A stretch of DNA of 64,000 bases from Rosa chinensis (Eukaryota; Streptophyta; Magnoliopsida; Rosales; Rosaceae). Location of the stretch: the NCBI RefSeq assembly GCF_002994745.2, contig NC_037093.1, positions 67,785,510 to 67,849,509 of the forward strand. The letters are read 5' to 3'. The first letter of the stretch is position 1; every line of letters starts with the position of its first letter. Of this stretch, positions 34,868-47,299 are shown one piece after another. A model generated the notes under the pieces. The model saw only the letters and a program-made list of their open reading frames with translations. It was not told where the DNA came from and ran no database searches. The position numbers and the translations under genes were made by a program.

Positions 34868-36041
34868 GCAGGTGTGACGTGAAATTCCAATTTTAAAGAA
34901 TACAGTTAAAAGAAAAAAAAATCTCAGATTCTTTTCTTCTACGGTTTTGTTGAATTAGTTTACGTTGACCATTTCTGTAAGTTTTAACTTTCTCGAATCA
35001 TCTGCTTACCGTAAAATTGTAAAATTGATTCTGTTACGCTAAATTATTCTCGTAATGCTTTATCTTCGAATTTAAAGGCAACTTCATATTTTTCTCTTCT
35101 TCTTTTTTCCAGAAGAAGAAGAACTTAAGCTTCAGAGTCCTCTCTCTCAGTTAAGAATTTCATAACCAGGAATTATATTTATTCAAGACTCTTTATTTTA
35201 TACATGTTTTTACACATCATTTTAGCTATTAAATTTAAGTGCTTTTAATTGTCTTGATTAATTTCAAATATGTGGTCAACAATTAAAATAATTTTATACA
35301 AATTTACCGTGGACCACAAAATTGATATTTAATGAAAGAAAATAGACTTAAAATATTATGGATTACATGAAAAAATTGCATAATACTTGTCGGATAAGTG
35401 ATCCTGTCATGATAAAAGGGGCTCATGTACAATCAATGTGTTTGATTGTGAGGTTTTCGGATTGGCAGTCTTTCTTGCTTGAATTTTAAACTCAATGCTC
35501 GCACGTCAGCTGCAGTTACTTTCTGGATTTTGGTTCGTATAGGCCAATGGCCCTCTACTCGTTAGTCGTTTATGCATCAAATGTGGACAGATTCAATGAA
35601 TCTACCACTAATTATGTAAAGGATTTTTTAGAGACCAATTATGTAAAGGGTTGAGGACAATTATTGAGGCTATTGTAAGTTCCCACTCACTATCATACCT
35701 TTTGGAAATTGGAATCGGAAACTTACTAACTTGGGATAGAGAATTTTGGGAAACTTACTTACAATTTTTATCTACATAATGATAGATTGAATTTCAAGTT
35801 TAAATTTCTTTCTCATAAGATTTAATGAAAAATCACATAATACAATCTAACAACTTTGTCTTATAAAACATAATGAAATTTTATTGGTAAAATATATATA
35901 TATATTTTTTTTATGGAAATAGGTAAGCCATTTCATTATAATTCAGCAAGCAGTATAAAAACGAAACACCCATTCGACAGAAAGAATCATTCCTTAGAAC
36001 CTCATGAAACTCTATTCTAGAAGAATAAAATCCCGAGTACA
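34868..36041. other. Intergenic region between beta-VPE and the 9.3-kb LTR element
   Basis: AT-rich. Nothing coding is recognised. AT runs lie at about 35890-35915. The segment ends at the CCCAC target duplicate (36042-36046). Confidence 0.5.
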
Positions 36042-36046
36042 CCCAC

Positions 36047-39000
36047 TGTCACGCCCCTGATTTTATACACAATAAATCGATATATAACCCCATAATTATA
36101 TATGCGTGAAATGTTCAGCCATCAATACAAAATACTTAGAAACTTATTCCCTTTTTATGCAAGTACATATTGATGCCCTGAACCCACAAATTCTATATTG
36201 ACTCGCCCCATAGAGTCACACAACACATGAGTTTACGAATTAAATTGTCAACAACAAAATAAAACGTAAATGCTCCTCAGAGTAACTATACAACGGAAGT
36301 CCTTATCAACGGTAAAGTCACAAAGATGGCTTCCTACCGTAAAGCTGCAAAGCGCCACCTCAGCTTCAGCCACGATTTCTCTGACCTGCAGGATTAACCC
36401 CTACACCATTCCATTGAATAGTGCACCGGGTTTCCACACAACAAAACCCGGTAAGCTTATGAAGCTCGTATGAGTAACTCAAAACCAATTACACGAATTT
36501 ACGGGATAAAAGCCCGCACAACTCATGTCAACACGAGGAAAACCTTTCGACTCGAGGATAAGGAAAACATACCATGCTTCCCAAAACAATACTCTTCCCC
36601 AAAAAGGAAAACACAGAAGCCACACCGTGACAAAATCATATAAATCGTTAACATCACAATTCAAATCTGATTAATTGATCCAACCTGGATAAAACACACA
36701 CGCACATCAATCATACCTATCGTTAACCTAACAAATAGCATATGATTCTTAGTCCAACCTGGACAAAATACGTACCCAGGAGTCATAAGTAACCTACTTA
36801 GATCCATGAGGTACCATGGCAGACATACTAGCGCTCTAGCTTATCGTAACCACTCGCCCGGCTAACTGCGTGATTCCTTATTTCTTACCTTGGTCATTAT
36901 CAGCGACCTGTCACCATCTGTGACATATGATCTTCAGACCCCATCCAATCTCGAAATCAACCATTGGTCACCATCTGCGACCTATCACCATCTGTGACAT
37001 ATGATCTTCAGACCCCATCTGGTCTCAGATCAACCATTAGTCACCATCTGTGACATATATAATATAATTCACAAGTCCTCCCAGGACAATTAAAAGAAAG
37101 AATCCCCGAAACTCTCTTTTAAAGAAACACGTACTCATGAGCATCAGATAGCTCCCCACTAACCCCATGATGTACCAACAACAAATCAGTCCAACCTAGA
37201 CACACAACACATCAACACAGATTCACCACGAAGCCACTAATACATGAATACGTATGTATATATATATGTACACACATAGTCATTCACTCAGAAATGCAAC
37301 CAATACATGAATACATATGTATATATATATACCCCATAATATATATATGTACACACATACTCATTCACTCAGAAATGCAACCAATACATGAATACATATG
37401 TATATATATATACCCCATAATATATATATGTACACACATACTCATTCACTCAGAAATGCAACCATACATCTATGGTAACTAGACTCATAACACAGATAAA
37501 TCATTGGTTACCATCTGCAACCTATCACCGTCTGTGACTCTTGGTTTTCATACCCCGTCTGGTCTTAGAACCAACAGTTGGTCACCATCTGCGACCCATG
37601 CTTTTCAAACCCCGTCTGGTCTCAAGTCAACGTTAAGTAAGTCACATCTGACCTAAAAGCGTTACGACCATCTAGTTCCGGCTTTCCCCATCCCTGCTCA
37701 CCATCTGTGACCCTTGGTACAAAGACCAATACATTTAAAATGAGTCACGCTTGACTCCAAAATGTAACATCAACTCAATGCTTTTCAAACAATAGAAAAC
37801 ATCTTTTTCCACAATATTGTTTCTATGAAAAGTCCAATTCAACAATAATATGAACCCATCATGCATATTATTCATCACACATCATCCACAAGAATATATA
37901 TATTTCACGTAAATATATATATACATAGTCATTCGCTCAGGAATGCCTATTAATACCAACTATAGTTTGCAGTTAAATAATTAACGCCAAAACAATAATG
38001 GTAGTTCCGTTCATAATGAACCTTGTGAGATTACTCACCTCGAAACTCCCGCTGCGTCTTCAATACAGAACAAGACAGCCAATCCACAAAATAGCCGTCC
38101 GAGGAGTACTACGTCACGTACCTAAGGAATTACAGCTCTCATTCAGTCAACGAATCACAAGGGATAACGTTCGAAACCCTAAATCGAACCAAAATTCCCA
38201 AGGTGACGCCAAATGAGGCGAAACCACATCCGAGACCTCCCAAAGTCCTCGGAATACGTCCACGATCGATGTGACCAAACCACAAGTCGATCGGACGCTC
38301 AAATCCTCAAGGATCGAATAAATCGATCGGTATGAAACTGCAAAAATCATAACAATTCCATACGAACTCCAAAATTTGCATATTATATATCGAAACGCTC
38401 GTATCAACGAGTAGAACATATATAATACCAAAACCAATTCCTTAAGTGGCCGGAACACCGCCGGAACGCCACCACAGACGGTGGTGCACCGCCGCCGGCC
38501 AAAAACACATTATTTCACAAAACTCCCAACATCAAAAAGCTTCATCTAAGCATGCTTGTGAATTCTCATAACTGGATCGAAGTCAGAAAACAAGCCTAAG
38601 GGATCGAAAACTACCTCACAAGCCGTGAACAGTGATCCAATCCGAGTTGATCGAAGTTTCACGTGAATCGATCCAAACAACCACCAAGGATCGATCGGCG
38701 ATGCAGTTCTGAGCTCAACCAAGAAAACTGGAAGCCTTGCCGACGTCGGAATAAGGATCGCCGGCCGGGTCCGATTTCTTCAATCTGGGTCGACTTGCAG
38801 CGCCGCCGTGGATGAGAATCGTCGATAGAGACCACCACAGAGACGACCGGAGCAAGGAGGCGAATCGTTCTGGGTTGGTTTCACCGGAAGAGGTCGCCGG
38901 AGCTGCGAGTTCCGACCGGGTCGGAATGCCGGGTTCGGGTCGGGTCAGTCGAAGAATTTCGACTCTGAGGGCGCGGACGAGAGAGAAGAGAGAGAGGAAA

Positions 39001-39358
39001 ATTATTTCCGGAAACGGAAATGAGGAAATGAATATATTTTTTTTCTGATTTTTCCTATAAATACCAAAATGGAAACTTCTTTCCATAGTCATAACTTCCT
39101 CATACGAACTCCGATTTCCGCGTTCCACATATCCACGAACTCGTATCGACGTGCTCTACAACTTTCGTGAAGGAAGTTTTTAGAGAATCTCAACGTATCA
39201 AAAGTCAACCTTGAAACCCCCCCTAATTCCACACTTTACGAATAAAAATTCGTCCAAAACACTTCCGCTCCGTCCACGAGCCACGAAAACGTCCGATACC
39301 CACAATTTAAATTCCGGAAAATCCTCGGAAAGTAAATACGAATTTCTGGGGCATCACA
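36047..39358 (-). repeat. 3' LTR (element orientation) of the 9.3-kb element
   Basis: 3312 bp. On the - strand it begins TGTGATGCCCC and ends GGGGCGTGACA. It contains scattered CACCATCTGTGAC phrases (for example near 36890, 36955, 37030 and 37500) related to the interior array, and an 81-bp tandem repeat at 37228-37465. The frames at 38147-38458 and 38715-39128 match no family I know and recur in the other LTR. Confidence 0.95.
37228..37465. repeat. 81-bp tandem repeat in the LTR (about three copies)
   Basis: The unit contains CATTCACTCAGAAATGCAAC followed by alternating AT runs. The first copy is divergent and the next two are nearly identical. The same array recurs at 43201-43438 in the other LTR. 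Confidence 0.85.
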
Positions 39359-39373
39359 TTCTACCCCCCTTAA
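39359..39373 (-). other. Polypurine tract of the 9.3-kb element
   Basis: On the - strand TAAGGGGGGTAGAA abuts the LTR start TGTGATGCC. Just beyond lies the stretch coding KFRDEISLRG. This tract fixes the element's orientation. Confidence 0.85.
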
Positions 39374-40360
39374 AGAAATTTCGTCCCGAAATTTAAACGT
39401 ACCACTCCCACAGTACGTATAAATCATCCCCACATCCAATTCTCATTCCTCAACAACCTGTTCTCACCTCGCTGTACAATATCCTAGCTCAATAATGGAT
39501 ACAGGTACCCTACCTAATATCACAACACTAGGAATCTTTACCACACCGCTCGGTGGCAACCCAATCATTTCATGGATCTCATCCTCGTACACTATCCAAC
39601 AAAGACTCTGTGACTGCAGCACTACACACAGATCACACAAGAGTCCAGAATCCTGTTATCACAACAGTATCTGCATCATATCATCAATAATGCAAACCTT
39701 GCATTACAAGAATTGAAAATGAAACCTTCATTTCAACTCACCTCGAACCTATGCATCACAACTTAATAAGTGTCTACCCAACCTGGGAACACAAAATCAA
39801 GCTAAGGTCTGGCCCCACCTGACCCGCACACACATCATCACCTGTCATTGTAATTACAATCAAAGTGGTATAGACCTTCTACTACCACAACAATGAAGGA
39901 TGCATCACATCACATGCCACACTCAAAAGTCTAGCTATAGACAACAGACAAAACTCAACACAACACAACACATGGAAAGAAGTACACAACTATCACACAT
40001 TATTCTAGCACACAAGCAGAATTAGATAAGGTACTTTCTTATCCGCACACACATCAGCTTGAGGAAACCATGCAACCATGATTCCATCTAGCACTCCATA
40101 ACCTTTCCATCTAAAGGAAAACATAAATCACCGCTGTGACAATGTTCTATTTGCTAACTTAACCATCAAGAAGCAAATCAAGTCTCATCTAGACAATAAA
40201 GGAAGAATACTCTCGGAATTCTCCTATAATTACATACTTATGAGTCTCCAGCAACCTCGACCGTTACTCCCATAAACTATCCTGGCAGACAGACAAGAAC
40301 TCTGACTGACATCGTAACCATTCGTCCGGCCAAGGACGTGATTACCTATTTCCTGCCTTG
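39374..40360 (-). other. Interior of the 9.3-kb element, left of the array
   Basis: CA-rich on the + strand and without reverse transcriptase, integrase or gag motifs in any frame. Phrases of the LTR type occur, for example TCGTAACCATTCGTCCGGC, a diverged relative of LTR sequence near 36840. Nothing else is recognised. Confidence 0.6.
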
Positions 40361-41433
40361 ATCACCGTCTGCGATCAGTCACCGTCTATGACTCAATATA
40401 TCACCATCTGTGATCAGTCACCATCTGTGATTCAATATATCACCATCTGTGATCAGTCACCTTCTGTGACTCAATATATATCACCATCTGTGATCAGTCA
40501 CCTTCTGTGACTCAATATATATCACCATCTGTGATCAGTCACCATCTGTGACTCAATATATATCACCATCTGTGATCAGTCACCATCTGTGACTCAATAT
40601 ATATCACCATCTGTGATCAGTCACCATCTGTGACTCAATATCGATCACCATCTGTGATCAGTCACCATCTGTGACTCAATATCGATCACCATCTGTGATC
40701 AGTCACCGTCTGTGACTCAATATCGATCACCATCTGTGATCAGTCACCATCTGTGACTCAATATATCACCATCTGTGATCAGTCACCGTCTGTGACTCAA
40801 TATATCACCATCTGTGATCAGTCACCATCTGTGACTCAATATCGATCACCATCTGTGATCAGTCACCATCTGTGACTCAATATCGATCACCATCTGTGAT
40901 CAGTCACCATCTGTGACTCAATATCGATCACCATCTGTGATCAGTCACCATCTGTGACTCAATATATCACCATCTGTGATCAGTCACCATCTGTGACTCA
41001 ATATCGATCACCATCTGTGATCAGTCACCATCTGTGACTCAATATATCACCATCTGTGATCAGTCACCATCTGTGACTCAATATCGATCACCATCTGTGA
41101 TCAGTCACCATCTGTGACTCAATATCGATCACCATCTGTGATCAGTCACCATCTGTGATTCAATATATCACCATCTGTGATCAGTCACCTTCTGTGACTC
41201 AATATATATCACCATCTGTGATCAGTCACCTTCTGTGACTCAATATATATCACCATCTGTGATCAGTCACCATCTGTGACTCAATATATCACCATCTGTG
41301 ATCAGTCACCATCTGTGACTCAATATCGATCACCATCTGTGATCAGTCACCATCTGTGACTCAATATCGATCACCATCTGTGATCAGTCACCATCTGTGA
41401 CTCAATATCGATCACCATCTGTGATCAGTCACC
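40361..41433. repeat. Tandem array of about 27 units carrying paired perfect 17-bp inverted repeats
   Basis: The unit is about 39-41 bp. Each typical unit holds GATCACCATCTGTGATC and then AGTCACCATCTGTGACT, followed by CAATATC or CAATATAT. Each 17-mer is a perfect inverted repeat of 6-bp arms around the loop CATCT. I counted 26 clear GTGATCAG junctions plus one degenerate first unit. Variation between units is confined mainly to CCATCT/CCGTCT/CCTTCT and to the AT spacer, and higher-order alternation of spacer types is visible. Confidence 0.95.
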
Positions 41434-42004
41434 TCAACCTAGACACGATATACACATAGCTCACACCTGCGGCCATCAATTCCATAATCTTCCATATCGT
41501 TCCTACATAAGTCAACTGGTGACTACAGCCTCATGTTTAGATTCTCAACTAGCGTTCCATTACACAAATTAAGCCAACAATCAATCAAATCAAGAAGAAA
41601 ACAAGGCGATCACAATTTAAAACAAGCAAAACAATTCATAGTAACCCCTGCATATAATTTAGTTCAGGAGGTCACATTAAGTCAAACAACATGACTACAA
41701 CAATCTAATAACTAAGCTCGCACGAAAGGATACAGTTTTCCCCGAAAACAATCCTTATCACCCCACCAGAGTTCAATCCAGAGGTTCCCATTCCTCCAAT
41801 GACTGCAACTCAAAGAACCAACACCTAGGTTCACAACTTCACTAACAGAGCAAACCAATGCTCTGACGATTCTACATTCTAACCCACAACCAACACTCAT
41901 ACATACCCAATGATTATATCAATACTGAAGAGCATCAGATGGGGATCCGCTGCAGACGGGCCATCACTCGGATAGTACTGATTATCACCAAATATGTACC
42001 TTAC

Positions 42005-42016
42005 GCTCTGATACCA
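42005..42016 (-). other. Primer-binding site of the 9.3-kb element
   Basis: On the - strand this reads TGGTATCAGAGC, the full initiator-Met-tRNA complement, 3 bp from the end of the right LTR. Confidence 0.93.
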
Positions 42017-42019
42017 AAC

Positions 42020-45000
42020 TGTCACGCCCCTGATTTTATACACAATAAATCGATATATAACCCCATAATTATATATGCGTGAAATGTTCAGCCATCAATA
42101 CAAAATACTTAGAAACTTATTCCCTTTTTATGCAAGTACATATTGATGCCCTGAACCCACAAATTCTATATTGACTCGCCCCATAGAGTCACACAACACA
42201 TGAGTTTACGAATTAAATTGTCAACAACAAAATAAAACGTAAATGCTCCTCAGAGTAACTATACAACGGAAGTCCTTATCAACGGTAAAGTCACAAAGAT
42301 GGCTTCCTACCGTAAAGCTGCAAAGCGCCACCTCAGCTTCAGCCACGATTTCTCTGACCTGCAGGATTAACCCCTACACCATTCCATTGAATAGTGCACC
42401 GGGTTTCCACACAACAAAACCCGGTAAGCTTATGAAGCTCGTATGAGTAACTCAAAACCAATTACACGAATTTACGGGATAAAAGCCCGCACAACTCATG
42501 TCAACACGAGGAAAACCTTTCGACTCGAGGATAAGGAAAACATACCATGCTTCCCAAAACAATACTCTTCCCCAAAAAGGAAAACACAGAAGCCACACCG
42601 TGACAAAATCATATAAATCGTTAACATCACAATTCAAATCTGATTAATTGATCCAACCTGGATAAAACACACACGCACATCAATCATACCTATCGTTAAC
42701 CTAACAAATAGCATATGATTCTTAGTCCAACCTGGACAAAATACGTACCCAGGAGTCATAAGTAACCTACTTAGATCCATGAGGTACCATGGCAGACATA
42801 CTAGCGCTCTAGCTTATCGTAACCACTCGCCCGGCTAACTGCGTGATTCCTTATTTCTTACCTTGGTCATTATCAGCGACCTGTCACCATCTGTGACATA
42901 TGATCTTCAGACCCCATCCAATCTCGAAATCAACCATTGGTCACCATCTGCGACCTATCACCATCTGTGACATATGATCTTCAGACCCCATCTGGTCTCA
43001 GATCAACCATTAGTCACCATCTGTGACATATATAATATAATTCACAAGTCCTCCCAGGACAATTAAAAGAAAGAATCCCCGAAACTCTCTTTTAAAGAAA
43101 CACGTACTCATGAGCATCAGATAGCTCCCCACTAACCCCATGATGTACCAACAACAAATCAGTCCAACCTAGACACACAACACATCAACACAGATTCACC
43201 ACGAAGCCACTAATACATGAATACGTATGTATATATATATGTACACACATAGTCATTCACTCAGAAATGCAACCAATACATGAATACATATGTATATATA
43301 TATACCCCATAATATATATATGTACACACATACTCATTCACTCAGAAATGCAACCAATACATGAATACATATGTATATATATATACCCCATAATATATAT
43401 ATGTACACACATACTCATTCACTCAGAAATGCAACCATACATCTATGGTAACTAGACTCATAACACAGATAAATCATTGGTTACCATCTGCAACCTATCA
43501 CCGTCTGTGACTCTTGGTTTTCATACCCCGTCTGGTCTTAGAACCAACAGTTGGTCACCATCTGCGACCCATGCTTTTCAAACCCCGTCTGGTCTCAAGT
43601 CAACGTTAAGTAAGTCACATCTGACCTAAAAGCGTTACGACCATCTAGTTCCGGCTTTCCCCATCCCTGCTCACCATCTGTGACCCTTGGTACAAAGACC
43701 AATACATTTAAAATGAGTCACGCTTGACTCCAAAATGTAACATCAACTCAATGCTTTTCAAACAATAGAAAACATCTTTTTCCACAATATTGTTTCTATG
43801 AAAAGTCCAATTCAACAATAATATGAACCCATCATGCATATTATTCATCACACATCATCCACAAGAATATATATATTTCACGTAAATATATATATACATA
43901 GTCATTCGCTCAGGAATGCCTATTAATACCAACTATAGTTTGCAGTTAAATAATTAACGCCAAAACAATAATGGTAGTTCCGTTCATAATGAACCTTGTG
44001 AGATTACTCACCTCGAAACTCCCGCTGCGTCTTCAATACAGAACAAGACAGCCAATCCACAAAATAGCCGTCCGAGGAGTACTACGTCACGTACCTAAGG
44101 AATTACAGCTCTCATTCAGTCAACGAATCACAAGGGATAACGTTCGAAACCCTAAATCGAACCAAAATTCCCAAGGTGACGCCAAATGAGGCGAAACCAC
44201 ATCCGAGACCTCCCAAAGTCCTCGGAATACGTCCACGATCGATGTGACCAAACCACAAGTCGATCGGACGCTCAAATCCTCAAGGATCGAATAAATCGAT
44301 CGGTATGAAACTGCAAAAATCATAACAATTCCATACGAACTCCAAAATTTGCATATTATATATCGAAACGCTCGTATCAACGAGTAGAACATATATAATA
44401 CCAAAACCAATTCCTTAAGTGGCCGGAACACCGCCGGAACGCCACCACAGACGGTGGTGCACCGCCGCCGGCCAAAAACACATTATTTCACAAAACTCCC
44501 AACATCAAAAAGCTTCATCTAAGCATGCTTGTGAATTCTCATAACTGGATCGAAGTCAGAAAACAAGCCTAAGGGATCGAAAACTACCTCACAAGCCGTG
44601 AACAGTGATCCAATCCGAGTTGATCGAAGTTTCACGTGAATCGATCCAAACAACCACCAAGGATCGATCGGCGATGCAGTTCTGAGCTCAACCAAGAAAA
44701 CTGGAAGCCTTGCCGACGTCGGAATAAGGATCGCCGGCCGGGTCCGATTTCTTCAATCTGGGTCGACTTGCAGCGCCGCCGTGGATGAGAATCGTCGATA
44801 GAGACCACCACAGAGACGACCGGAGCAAGGAGGCGAATCGTTCTGGGTTGGTTTCACCGGAAGAGGTCGCCGGAGCTGCGAGTTCCGACCGGGTCGGAAT
44901 GCCGGGTTCGGGTCGGGTCAGTCGAAGAATTTCGACTCTGAGGGCGCGGACGAGAGAGAAGAGAGAGAGGAAAATTATTTCCGGAAACGGAAATGAGGAA

Positions 45001-45331
45001 ATGAATATATTTTTTTTCTGATTTTTCCTATAAATACCAAAATGGAAACTTCTTTCCATAGTCATAACTTCCTCATACGAACTCCGATTTCCGCGTTCCA
45101 CATATCCACGAACTCGTATCGACGTGCTCTACAACTTTCGTGAAGGAAGTTTTTAGAGAATCTCAACGTATCAAAAGTCAACCTTGAAACCCCCCCTAAT
45201 TCCACACTTTACGAATAAAAATTCGTCCAAAACACTTCCGCTCCGTCCACGAGCCACGAAAACGTCCGATACCCACAATTTAAATTCCGGAAAATCCTCG
45301 GAAAGTAAATACGAATTTCTGGGGCATCACA
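42020..45331 (-). repeat. 5' LTR (element orientation) of the 9.3-kb element
   Basis: 3312 bp, the same length as the left LTR. Every open frame in one is present in the other at +5973 with the same translation, except that the last frame (45184-45378) runs out into different flanking DNA. Confidence 0.95.
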
Positions 45332-45336
45332 CCCAC

Positions 45337-46754
45337 CTTTTGGTAAATTCACGCACTTTTATTTTAACAAAAACCTAGAAACCTCGAACCTTACATAAAA
45401 AGGTTCCAACTAAATTACTGGTTTTTGCGACCCAAACAAAAATTAAACAGCACTATGGGCCATAGAAACCCAATCCATCCAGCCCACTTGAAAACCTAGA
45501 CCAGTGTACCCAAACCTAAGGGCCACAAGCCCGTCCAAGGCCTAGGAGGCCCAACAACACCAAGAGCAGGCCCAAAGAGTAGGGTAAACCAAAGCCCTAG
45601 CCCAATAAGCCCACAAGTGTACTTCCAGCCAACAACCATCAGCTGCGCCGTCGCAGACTCCAGTCGAGGGAAACACCCCGCAACCACCGCCGACTTCATT
45701 ACTGCCCAACTCAGACGGGTCAACATCATCTTCCTTGCCAATTTGGACACCGACGCTCGTCATCCAGCCTGATCGCGAAGAGAGAAGCTTCCCCGCCAAC
45801 CCATGATATTAGACGGACTCTGCTAGTTGCCATCCAGCAGGACAAGCCATCACCATATCTGCAAGAAAAACGAAGCTTTCCTCATCCCAATCCCTAGCTG
45901 TCATCTCCGACCATCCCAAAATCTCGACCCTAGTGCCGCCTCCAAGATCAGGATCCTTTACGTCTTCACAAAACCAGATCCGGTCACATCCCTGACCTAA
46001 AACCAATTGCGATCCAACAAGGTCATCTGGGCATTGCACCACGTCGTCGGTAGCCCACACCAAATTGCCGTCGTCGACACAGAAGCCTCCGCAATCATCA
46101 CCGCCAACAGATATAGGAAACAATCCACTGCTCTGTGCATGCCAACCTCCAGCACAATTAGTCGGATCGACATCACTGCCAATTGGAAATCTTCCACCAA
46201 ACCAGATCCAGTGAACTAGAACCCAATCACCATCAAATACAGCAAATATGCCTCCTCTAACAGAAGATAGAGTCTGACGGCAAGATTTGTCGCCGTCACA
46301 ACCAGAAGAGAGAAGCAGACGAGTAGTTTTGTCGCCGCTTTCCCAAGAAAGAGACAGGCGATATTTCTCTCTCGAGAGAGTCAGAGTCATTTTTTACAAC
46401 CAAAAATAATTTGTTGTTAAATCCACAATAACAACTTATATGACAATTTTAGTGTAAATTAGGTTATTGATGTTTTTGGTGTAAAAGAGGGTGTTCATCC
46501 TAAAGGGTATATGAATGACATTGGTAGGTTGGTGGAATGGACAATTTGGAATTTTGAAGTACAAATTTGGTAGGTGATGTGTGAATAGGAAACACTCTAG
46601 TTTGAGTTGTTAGTTTTCATAATTTGATACTATCAATATTTAACCAAAATAAAAAAATAACTTCAAAATTAGTATTTAAGTATTAATGTTGACTGATAAT
46701 TGGCAAAATTTCAACCGACACTCAAATTTTCATTGAATTTGTATAAATTTAAAA
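45337..46754. other. Region with unassigned - strand open frames
   Basis: GC-richer than its surroundings up to about 46390. Overlapping - strand frames lie at 45496-45799 and 45809-46390. Beyond 46400 it becomes AT-rich with nothing recognised. It could be the 5' part of a decayed LINE on the - strand or a lost gene. Confidence 0.4.
45809..46390 (-). pseudogene. Unrecognised 193-codon open frame, possible transposon or gene remnant
   Basis: The frame is open for 193 codons. It starts MTLTLSREKYRLSLSWESGD and is rich in Gly, Asp, Trp and Cys (for example GGDDCGGFCVDDG). I recognise no domain. The opening loosely recalls the N-terminus of plant LINE ORF1 proteins, but no DUF4283 or zinc-knuckle block follows, so I do not assign it. 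Downstream frames at 45542-45799 and 45496-45750 might be its frame-shifted continuation. The length may also reflect low TA content here rather than coding. Confidence 0.25.
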
Positions 46755-47072
46755 TAGATGATTGCAAAAACTATTTCTCTGCTTTTCAATCAGTTAGAAT
46801 CCGACATATTTTCCATGAAGCAAATGGTGTTGCACATAGGCTTGCACACCTTGCCAGTGTTTCTGGCTTAGATGATGTTTGGTTAGATGAGACTCCTGCT
46901 ATTATTCAGGATGTACTCTACGAGGATTATTGTAATTGTTCTTCTATAGCACGGGGTTCAGGTTTTATGTCCCCCCCGTTGCAAAATTCTACTATTAATA
47001 TAATAATTGGAACCGAGCGTGGGGCTGAGCCTCCCAGCTAGGCTGGGTTCCAAACCCCTTTCAAAAAAAAAA
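46755..47072 (+). pseudogene. 5'-truncated LINE fragment: RNase H-like C-terminus and 3' tail
   Basis: From about 46755 the + strand encodes CKNYFSAFQSVRIRHIFHEA followed by NGVAHRLAHLAS. This is the C-terminal part of the RNase H-like (RVT_3) domain found at the end of plant LINE polyproteins. After its stop at 47041 comes a short 3' UTR and an A-run at 47063-47072. Candidate imperfect target duplicates flank it: CAAATTTTCATTGAATT near 46723 and CAAAATTTTCATCAAATT near 47076. It was dead on arrival. Confidence 0.75.
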
Positions 47073-47299
47073 TACCAAAATTTTCATCAAATTCTACATT
47101 TCAAAACTTCACCATGTGACACGGTTGCTGTATTTAAGACTTTGTCTTTAATTAAAAATCACTTATCCACACTTTTTTTTTAAGGACTCTTCACACTTTT
47201 TAAAGGAAGAAAATCACTTGTCCCCAAATTCTCTATCCCAATTATGTCACTTACTTTACTTTTTGACACCTGTCCTATCACTCTTAACAGAAGATTAAC

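Larger units (their letters stand above)
36047..45331 (-). mobile_element. Non-autonomous Gypsy-type LTR retrotransposon (LARD-like) with hairpin satellite core
   Basis: Two 3312-bp LTRs (36047-39358 and 42020-45331) flank a 2661-bp interior. The target duplication CCCAC is at 36042-36046 and 45332-45336. Orientation is -: the Met-tRNA primer site is next to the right LTR and the polypurine tract next to the left one. The interior has no gag-pol domain; over a third is a tandem hairpin array. The stretch next to the polypurine tract encodes, on the - strand, KFRDEISLRG, which resembles the tail found before the 3' LTR in plant chromovirus Gypsy elements. A chromovirus relative could therefore supply the proteins. 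All open frames recur at an exact 5973-bp offset with identical translations, so the LTRs look identical or nearly so and the insertion very recent. Confidence 0.95.

Noticed and set aside
38147..39128. 103- and 137-codon frames in the LTR (also at 44120-45101) as genes
   Set aside because: They lie entirely within LTR sequence of a non-autonomous element, have no known domain, and are duplicated only because the LTR is duplicated.
40361..41433. CRISPR-like appearance of the direct repeats
   Set aside because: The units are contiguous, with only 5-10-bp AT spacers rather than unique spacers. The array lies within a plant LTR element and has no cas genes nearby.
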